This document shows positions 8,817 to 13,504 of a DNA stretch of 44,763 nt, in pieces (the stretch's first letter is position 1; every line of letters starts with the position of its first letter). The notes under the pieces were generated by a model. That model had not been told where the DNA came from. It worked only from the letters and a program-made list of their open reading frames with translations, and did not search any database. This stretch comes from JAGVGK01 sp038064935 (lineage in GTDB: Bacteria > Patescibacteriota > Minisyncoccia > Phycocordibacterales > JACOZG01): assembly GCA_038064935.1 (NCBI GenBank), contig JBBTRZ010000002.1, positions 1-44,763 of the forward strand, written 5' to 3'. The translations under genes and the position numbers were made by a program.

Positions 8817-9458
8817 CTATCCTTGAACGACGAAAGTCGCTTGGTGGTCTTTATTGCGACGGTAACGCAACCGTCGCAAAAACATAGCGCCACCGCCGAG
8901 AGCTACTAAAGTAGCGACCGCTGGCTCGGGGACGGGTTGACCGGTTACAATAACTTGACCAAATCGCATCTCGTCTCCCCCGCTTGACAGTCTAGCAACC
9001 CAACGAAAAGCCAGTTCTTCGTTATTGCCAGCAAGATCGTTCAGGACAAAGACATCCGGTGGTTCCCAGTCAGTTGGAGTTGAGTTGTCATAGGTTTTCA
9101 ACGGTCCCCAATTTATACCGTCGTATGTTGATTCAAATTGAATTGAATCGCCATCAACTTTTTCCAATCCCAACCTTGTCTGTTGGATGGTTATCAAGGT
9201 TATGTTTTGATAACCAAGACTGGAAACCGGAAGATGGAAAACATCGCCCCCCTCTTGCGTGGGGCCGGTGATGCGGGCGAGTTGTGAACCGGAAAAAGCT
9301 AGGGTAGAATTTATCACTTCCCAGTTTCCGTCGACAGTCGCCCCGGCCGGAAAGCCACCACTGAAATTAGTGTTGACCAGTTCCTCCACGACCCCAGCCA
9401 GTGAACTACCGGCCGGAAGTACCATAGCAAAGACCAAAATCATCATCATTTTTCGCAC
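8817..9458 (-). CDS. Exported protein with PEP-CTERM-like sorting tail
   Basis: I chose the GTG at 9458 because AAGGAG lies 6 nt upstream; this gives 213 residues beginning VRKMMMILVFAMVLPAGSSLAG, a good signal peptide. The middle is a beta-rich domain (NTNFSGGFPAG ... IQFESTYDGINWGPLKTY ... LAFRWVARL) like the ligand-binding sandwiches of many exported proteins. The C-terminus has VPEP, then a hydrophobic stretch (AVATLVALGGGAMFL) and RRLRYRRN, i.e. a PEP-CTERM signal recognised by exosortase, with 11 extra residues after the basic cluster. No exosortase is in the window. The tail is clear; substrate and anchoring are inference. Confidence 0.72.
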   Translation of the reverse strand: MRKMMMILVFAMVLPAGSSLAGVVEELVNTNFSGGFPAGATVDGNWEVINSTLAFSGSQLARITGPTQEGGDVFHLPVSSLGYQNITLITIQQTRLGLEKVDGDSIQFESTYDGINWGPLKTYDNSTPTDWEPPDVFVLNDLAGNNEELAFRWVARLSSGGDEMRFGQVIVTGQPVPEPAVATLVALGGGAMFLRRLRYRRNKDHQATFVVQG

Positions 9459-9538
9459 AACTATCTCCTTCAGAAAAACCATGATTCCCCGAAGCGCACG
9501 CTTCAGCCAGGAATCTACTCCAAACCCTAGCACACTAT

Positions 9539-9579
9539 AAAAAAAGAGGCCAGTGCAAGTCGTAAAACTTGCACTGGCC
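9539..9579 (-). terminator. Intrinsic terminator of the 9608-9937 gene
   Basis: On the minus strand a 13-bp perfect stem (GGCCAGTGCAAGT / ACTTGCACTGGCC) with a 6-nt loop is followed by TCTTTTTTT. It isolates the hypothetical gene from the PEP-CTERM-like gene downstream. Confidence 0.9.
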
Positions 9580-9607
9580 ATTCGAAGGATGTCCGTGGCC
9601 CGGCGCA

Positions 9608-9937
9608 TCAATTCATCAGCATTTCGTCATCGCTTTCTTCGGCCTCGGCGATGGCGCACATCGGGTAACCCATGATGAACAGGTGTTCTTCCAAAAGTTG
9701 CCCCGCCTTGGTAGAGAAGGGGGGAGGAAAGTGGCGAGAGACAAAAATCAGATCAAATAAACTGATTGCTCCCCGCAGGACGCTTCCGTCCCAAATCGAT
9801 AAGGCCTCGCGGAATTTCTCCTGATTTTCCCGAGTCATCATTAGCAGGCAGGATAAGTGATCTTGATGATTCGGTGTGGCGACTATCGGCCGCGAAGCAT
9901 AGTACTGGCTCAACCGACGGCAATACTTAACTGACAT
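9608..9937 (-). CDS. Hypothetical protein, 109 aa
   Basis: Not recognised. I chose the second ATG (9937), since GGAG lies 6 nt before it; the first ATG (9949) would add four residues. The protein has no signal peptide or membrane helix. It starts MSVKYCRRLSQYYASRP, has a central FREALSIWDGSVLRGAISLFDLIFVSRHFPP segment of mixed helix and strand, and ends in an acidic tail (AEAEESDDEMLMN). It is a single-gene transcript with its own strong terminator, which supports it being a real gene. It lies next to the tRNA-Ala gene on the same strand. Confidence 0.5.
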   Translation of the reverse strand: MSVKYCRRLSQYYASRPIVATPNHQDHLSCLLMMTRENQEKFREALSIWDGSVLRGAISLFDLIFVSRHFPPPFSTKAGQLLEEHLFIMGYPMCAIAEAEESDDEMLMN

Positions 9938-10020
9938 CTCAATCTCCATTCGGCGAAAAGACCGGCGATAATTCTGCCAACGATCCTAACATCTCAATAT
10001 AAACCTGTCAAATTCAAATT

Positions 10021-10094
10021 TGGTGGACTCACCGGGAGTCGGACCCGGGTCTCGGCAATGCGAATGCCGCGTACTACCACTATACTATGAGCCC
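10021..10094 (-). tRNA. tRNA-Ala (CGC anticodon)
   Basis: Cloverleaf read on the minus strand: acceptor GGGCTCA pairs with TGAGTCC and includes the G3-U70 pair diagnostic for alanine. Anticodon stem CGGCA/TGCCG carries loop TTCGCAT, anticodon CGC. T-arm is CCGGGTCCGACTCCCGG. The discriminator A is at 10024, and CCA appears encoded at 10021-10023, unlike the other tRNAs here. Confidence 0.92.
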
Positions 10095-10104
10095 CAGGCC
10101 AATG

Positions 10105-10132
10105 ATGATACCAACTTTGGCTAAATTGACAA
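10105..10132 (-). promoter_or_regulatory. Sigma-70-type promoter for tRNA-Ala
   Basis: On the minus strand TTGTCA (10132-10127), a 16-bp spacer and TATCAT (10110-10105) lie 11 bp upstream of the tRNA 5' end. Both boxes are one mismatch from consensus. Confidence 0.55.
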
Positions 10133-10151
10133 TGAATGTTAAAGTAGTTGG

Positions 10152-10826
10152 ATGGAACAGACGATTTTTAGAAACTGCCGTTTGGTGTATGTCAACGGTT
10201 TGGCTATTCGCAACACGCTCGACGACGACTTCGGCATCATCCATCGTCGGTCGGTCGAGCTTAGTCATTTCGCGCCCAAGTTCTACATTCCCGAGAATGA
10301 GATTTGGATTGACGCGCCCTATCGTGATGAAACGGAGTTATTGTTAAAAATAGAATTTTTTGCCGACGATCACCAACTCGATGAAGCAATTTCCTATCAA
10401 GCCGAGCGTCAGTTGATGCGGGAGAAACTGTGTCTCGTGGACCCCCTGCCGGAATTAGTGAAGCGAAGCGAGCGGCTTGGTGATTTGAAAATCGTTTATG
10501 TTGATGGCCGGTTGGTGCGCGAATATCTTGATCCGGAGTTTATCCTCGGTGGGCATGATCTGGTTTATGATTACATTCCCGCTAAAGAGATTTGGCTTGA
10601 TGCCAAAATGGATCCGGCCGAGTCCCCTTATCTTCTCGAGCATGAGAGGGTCGAGCGGGAATTGATGGTGGGGGGAAAAAGTTATGACTCGGCTCATGAT
10701 TTCGCTATCGCCGCCGATAAAGAACTTAGGCGCCGCGACGGCATCGGTCATTATCCGTCCGAGTCCGGTTACCCCTTCCGCGGCTGGTCCAATGAGAAAA
10801 TTATCACCACTCAATATTATGTCTGA
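10152..10826 (+). CDS. Duplicated-domain protein with HExxE-like motif, unknown function
   Basis: The 224 residues contain two related units. Unit 1 (about 10-75): LVYVNGLAIRNTLDDDFG ... FYIPENEIWIDAPYRDETELLL. Unit 2 (about 110-205): IVYVDGRLVREYLDPEF ... YDYIPAKEIWLDAKMDPAESPYLLEHERVERELM. The shared pattern V-Y-V-x-G-x-x-[IV]-R...[YF]-I-P-x-x-E-I-W-[IL]-D-A indicates internal duplication. Unit 2 ends in HERVERELMVGGKSYDSAHDFA, which recalls small families with an HExxE helix and a following 'Y..AH..A' segment; a zinc role is possible but unproven. It overlaps the C39-like gene by 8 bp, so the two are probably co-translated. Confidence 0.65.
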   Translation: MEQTIFRNCRLVYVNGLAIRNTLDDDFGIIHRRSVELSHFAPKFYIPENEIWIDAPYRDETELLLKIEFFADDHQLDEAISYQAERQLMREKLCLVDPLPELVKRSERLGDLKIVYVDGRLVREYLDPEFILGGHDLVYDYIPAKEIWLDAKMDPAESPYLLEHERVERELMVGGKSYDSAHDFAIAADKELRRRDGIGHYPSESGYPFRGWSNEKIITTQYYV

Positions 10827-11322
10827 TCAACCGGCTTCGAAAATTAGCGTCAAGCAATATCTCCAGAGCGCCGGTCTCTGCGGACCGGCATCGCTCAAGA
10901 TTCTGCTGTCTTATTTCAATAAAGATTATTCGGAAGACCAATTGGCGCAACTCGCCAACGCCACGCGTGAGACTGGCACCGAACATGAAGGGATGATCGC
11001 CGCGATTAAGGCCCTTGGCGGTCATGTCTTCACTAAAGAACACGGCACGATTGAAGAGTTGGAGTATTTTGTCCGCGAAGAAAAATTGCCGGTCATTATC
11101 GGTTGGTTTGATCGCGACGGGGATCATTACAGCGTGGTAGTCAATATCACGGATAAAAACATCATTCTTGTCGATCCGGCCACCAATGAACCCGAACGCT
11201 GGCTCGAACGATCAACCTTTCCGCGCCTTTGGTTTGACTTCGTTGGTCAAGACAACAAGGTGGTCTCGTGGGGTTGGTATCTGGTCGCCACTTTCGAACC
11301 GCGCCAGTTTAAAATAACTTAA
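10819..11322 (+). CDS. C39-like cysteine peptidase domain protein
   Basis: A 167-residue protein that is essentially one papain-like C39 domain. The Cys box is QSAGLCGPASLKILLSYF, the His box DHYSVVVNI, and the Asp follows in IILVDPATNEPERW. C39 domains process leader peptides at GG sites when fused to ABC transporters; here there is no transporter and no signal peptide, so a cytoplasmic peptidase or pseudopeptidase is more likely. I chose the ATG at 10819, inside the 3' end of the previous gene, because an earlier start would run far into that gene. The pairing with the HExxE-motif protein suggests a shared function, not known. Confidence 0.8.
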   Translation: MSDQPASKISVKQYLQSAGLCGPASLKILLSYFNKDYSEDQLAQLANATRETGTEHEGMIAAIKALGGHVFTKEHGTIEELEYFVREEKLPVIIGWFDRDGDHYSVVVNITDKNIILVDPATNEPERWLERSTFPRLWFDFVGQDNKVVSWGWYLVATFEPRQFKIT

Positions 11323-11325
11323 TGA

Positions 11326-11397
11326 TCGGGGCACTGGGATTCGAACCCAGAGTCTCACGAACCCGAATCGTGAATGTTGCCGTTACACCATGCCCCG
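11326..11397 (-). tRNA. tRNA-Pro (CGG anticodon)
   Basis: Acceptor CGGGGCA pairs with TGCCCCG, with the C1-G72 pair usual for bacterial tRNA-Pro. Anticodon stem CACGA/TCGTG has loop TTCGGGT, anticodon CGG. T-arm is CTGGGTTCGAATCCCAG. No CCA is encoded. Confidence 0.93.
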
Positions 11398-11448
11398 CCT
11401 ACGCCTTAGGGCTTCGGCGAGGCAAGCCCGCTTCGTCCCTAAGACTTG

Positions 11449-11521
11449 TGGGCGGTATAGGATTCGGACCTATGACCTCTCGCGTGTGAAGCGAACGCTC
11501 TACCAACTGAGCTAACCGCCC
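11449..11521 (-). tRNA. tRNA-Val (CAC anticodon)
   Basis: Acceptor GGGCGGT/ACCGCCC, D-arm TAGCTCAGTTGGTAGAGC, anticodon stem TTCGC/GCGAG with loop TTCACAC, anticodon CAC. T-arm is ATAGGTCCGAATCCTAT. No CCA is encoded. It lies 51 bp from tRNA-Pro, and the spacer has a CTTAGGG...CCCTAAG inverted repeat. Confidence 0.94.
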
Positions 11522-11523
11522 TA

Positions 11524-11542
11524 GATCCACTGAAGGTGGATC
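11524..11542. repeat. GATCCAC-GTGGATC hairpin
   Basis: A 7-bp perfect inverted repeat with a TGAAG loop between tRNA-Val and the DedA gene. It has the same layout as the GATCCG...CGGATC hairpin in rnpB. It lacks a T-tract, so it is more likely a repeat than a terminator. Confidence 0.5.
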
Positions 11543-11547
11543 GTCCA

Positions 11548-12138
11548 TTAAACTTTACGCCGTTCTTTAATAATTTGCCAGACGGTGGGAAGGATGGAGA
11601 CGATAATGATTGCGGCGACGACCGGCACGATGTAGCGATCGGCGTTGGGAATAGTCTGGCCAAAAATATAACCCAGCAAAGTGATGCCGCCGGCCCAAAG
11701 AAGGGCCCCGACCGCGTTGTAGATCGCGAAGACGCGATAGCGCATGCCGCCGACACCCGCCATGATCGGGGCGAAAGTGCGTACGGCCGGCAGGAAGCGG
11801 GAGAGAAGAATGGTTTTCGCGCCGTAGCGCTCGAAAAATAATTTAGTTTTCTCAATATGCGCCGGGCGGAACCAGAATGATCCGGGGCGCGAAAATATTT
11901 TCGGCCCCACTTTTTTACCGAAGAGATAACCGACGGCATCCCCCAAGACGGCCGCGGCGAAAAGGAGAATGATAAGCGGGACGATTGAGAGATAACCTTG
12001 CGCGGCGAGGAAACCGGCGGTGAAGAGGAGACTGTCCCCGGGCAGAAAAAAGCCGATTAAAATACCCGATTCGGCAAAGATGATCGCCGCGAGTCCGAGA
12101 TATCCCGCACCTTCAATGAGTGAGACCAGGTCAAACAT
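11548..12138 (-). CDS. DedA family membrane protein
   Basis: A 196-residue polytopic membrane protein of the DedA/SNARE-associated (VTT) family, whose members flip undecaprenyl phosphate or phospholipids and support membrane homeostasis. Family signatures are visible: FAESGILIGFFLPGDSLLFTAGFLA near the N-terminus, GDAVGYLFGKKVG, and FERYGAKTILLSRFLPAVRTFAPIMAGVGGM with the conserved R-x-x-P-x-x-R. The last hydrophobic segment is about 165-185, and the tail is basic (KERRKV). Length is normal for DedA. It lies between tRNA-Val and tRNA-Ala on the same strand. Which lipid it moves cannot be told. Confidence 0.9.
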   Translation of the reverse strand: MFDLVSLIEGAGYLGLAAIIFAESGILIGFFLPGDSLLFTAGFLAAQGYLSIVPLIILLFAAAVLGDAVGYLFGKKVGPKIFSRPGSFWFRPAHIEKTKLFFERYGAKTILLSRFLPAVRTFAPIMAGVGGMRYRVFAIYNAVGALLWAGGITLLGYIFGQTIPNADRYIVPVVAAIIIVSILPTVWQIIKERRKV

Positions 12139-12152
12139 AATAACGAATCGAA

Positions 12153-12223
12153 TGGACCTATGGGGAATCGGACCCCAACCTCATCCATGCCATGGATGCG
12201 TAATACCATTTTACTACAGGCCC
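12153..12223 (-). tRNA. tRNA-Ala (GGC anticodon)
   Basis: Acceptor GGGCCTG/TAGGTCC includes the alanine-specific G3-U70 pair. Anticodon stem CATCC/GGATG has loop ATGGCAT, anticodon GGC. T-arm is TGGGGTCCGATTCCCCA. No CCA is encoded. It is the second Ala tRNA in the window. Confidence 0.92.
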
Positions 12224-12270
12224 TTGCGCTTGTTTGTTAAATTAGCATAGATTTGTTATCGTGGAAACCA

Positions 12271-12495
12271 ATGTTTCAAGATTTTTTGCTCAAGCGCTTG
12301 CTCAAGTCACAGGGGGTACCCGAGGCACAGATTGAAATGGTTCTCGGCGCGATGAAGAAGAATCCCGAACTCTTCAAACAAATCGCCGCCGAGATCGAAG
12401 TGAAAATAAAAAGTGGGATGGACAAACAAGCCGCGGCGCTCGCCGTAATGCAAGCTCATGCCACGGAGTTGCAAGGTTTGTTCGGGAAGAATTAA
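12271..12495 (+). CDS. Small conserved CPR-type protein, 74 aa
   Basis: A short helical protein beginning MFQDFLLKRLLKSQGVPEAQ and continuing MVLGAMKKNPELFKQIAAEI, with 'MDKQAAALAVMQAH' near the end. It resembles small proteins I have seen in other CPR genomes with the pattern 'K.QGVPE.QI......KNPELF..IA.E...K...G......A...VM', but no function is known to me. It has no signal or membrane helix. I prefer the ATG at 12271 over the upstream TTG at 12253. No clear Shine-Dalgarno is visible. It stands alone between tRNA-Ala and ychF. Confidence 0.6.
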   Translation: MFQDFLLKRLLKSQGVPEAQIEMVLGAMKKNPELFKQIAAEIEVKIKSGMDKQAAALAVMQAHATELQGLFGKN

Positions 12496-12499
12496 AAAA

Positions 12500-12524
12500 G
12501 CAATGTGCAAAAAATGCACATTGC
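12500..12524. repeat. GCAATGTGCA-TGCACATTGC hairpin
   Basis: A 10-bp perfect stem with an A5 loop, directly after the 74-aa gene. It lacks a T-run on the plus strand, so it is a weak terminator at best; it resembles the GCAAAATG-type repeat in composition. Confidence 0.5.
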
Positions 12525-12560
12525 AAATTCAGACAAGCCGGTTGGAGTAGTTGAATGATC

Positions 12561-12595
12561 TAGCTAAAACCTATAAGCTAAAACCTAATAGCTAT
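12561..12595 (+). repeat. AGCTAAAACCTATAAGCT repeat, copy C
   Basis: Intergenic copy of the AGCTAAAAGCTA family just before ychF; two units carry CC in place of GC. It ends only 4 nt upstream of the ychF start, so it forms the translation initiation region of ychF. Confidence 0.65.
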
Positions 12596-12599
12596 CTTT

Positions 12600-13484
12600 A
12601 TGTCCCTATCTATCGGCATTGTAGGTCTGCCAAATGTCGGGAAGTCAACACTCTTTAACGCGTTGACGAAGAAGAGTGTGCCGGCCGAGAATTACCCTTT
12701 TTGCACGATTGATCCGTCGGTTGGAGTGGTTGCCGTGCCCGACCCGCGACTGGAGAAACTTTCGGTATTTAGCAAATCGGCGAAAATGATTCCGGCGGCA
12801 ATTGAGTTTGTGGATATCGCCGGATTGGTGAAAGGCGCGGCCCAAGGCGAAGGCTTGGGCAATCAATTCCTCTCGCACATCCGCGAGGTGGACGCGATTG
12901 CGCATGTGGTGCGCGTGTTTGAGGACAAAAATATTATCCATGTGGAGAATAAAATTGATCCAGCGACCGATGCGGAAATTATCAATCTTGAACTTAAATT
13001 GGCCGATGAGGGAAGTCAAGAAAAGCGTGCCCAGCGAAACAAGAAAAGTCCGCCAGCTGGCGGATTGCCGCCACTCGAGCTTTTATCTAAAAAGCCGATG
13101 CTCTATGTCCTCAACACATCCGCCGCGACCGAGAATCTGGAGGTGACTTTGCCCGGGCCGTATGTGAAGGTGGATCCAATTTTTGGCATCGGCCTCGATG
13201 ATCTGATTAGTAAGAGTTATGAATTATTGGGGTTGATCACTTTCTTCACGACCGGTCCCGACGAGACACGCGCCTGGACGATTAAGCGGGGAAGTACCGC
13301 GCCCGAGGCCGGTGCCGCGATCCACGGCGACTTCCGCGATCGATTTATCAAAGCCGAAGTGATTAATTGGGCGACGCTACTCGAAGCGGGTTCTTACGCC
13401 GCCGCCCGCGAGCGAGGATTACTCCGAATTGAAGGAAAAGAATACCTCGTGCAAGACGGCGATGTGATTGAGTTTAAGATTTGA
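12600..13484 (+). CDS. ychF: YchF/Ola1-type ATPase lacking the helical domain
   Basis: YchF is a ribosome-associated P-loop NTPase of the OBG class that prefers ATP. G1 is GLPNVGKST, switch II DIAGLVKGAAQGEGLGNQFLSHIRE, the G4-like motif is LYVLNTSA, and the C-terminal TGS domain runs from about 205 (FFTTGPDETRAWTIKRGSTA ... GDVIEFKI). Length is 294 aa against about 363 in typical YchF. The deficit is the alpha-helical hairpin normally between ELALADL and KPVLYV: here only LADEGSQEKRAQRNKKSPPAGGLPPLELLSKK-type residues (about 137-165) remain. The residues KSPPAGG come from the palindrome at 13049-13064. Confidence 0.93.
   Translation: MSLSIGIVGLPNVGKSTLFNALTKKSVPAENYPFCTIDPSVGVVAVPDPRLEKLSVFSKSAKMIPAAIEFVDIAGLVKGAAQGEGLGNQFLSHIREVDAIAHVVRVFEDKNIIHVENKIDPATDAEIINLELKLADEGSQEKRAQRNKKSPPAGGLPPLELLSKKPMLYVLNTSAATENLEVTLPGPYVKVDPIFGIGLDDLISKSYELLGLITFFTTGPDETRAWTIKRGSTAPEAGAAIHGDFRDRFIKAEVINWATLLEAGSYAAARERGLLRIEGKEYLVQDGDVIEFKI
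13049..13064. repeat. TCCGCCAGCTGGCGGA palindrome in ychF
   Basis: A perfect 16-bp palindrome, identical to the copies at 30573-30588, 34114-34129 and 41315-41330. It is translated as part of SPPAGGL, at the place where the YchF helical domain is missing. Confidence 0.85.
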
Positions 13485-13504
13485 AGAGAGTAACATAATC
13501 CAAA

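Noticed and set aside
11401..11448. CTTAGGG...CCCTAAG between tRNA-Pro and tRNA-Val as a terminator
   Set aside because: The stem is short with a long loop and has no T-tract on either strand; the two tRNAs may share a transcript.
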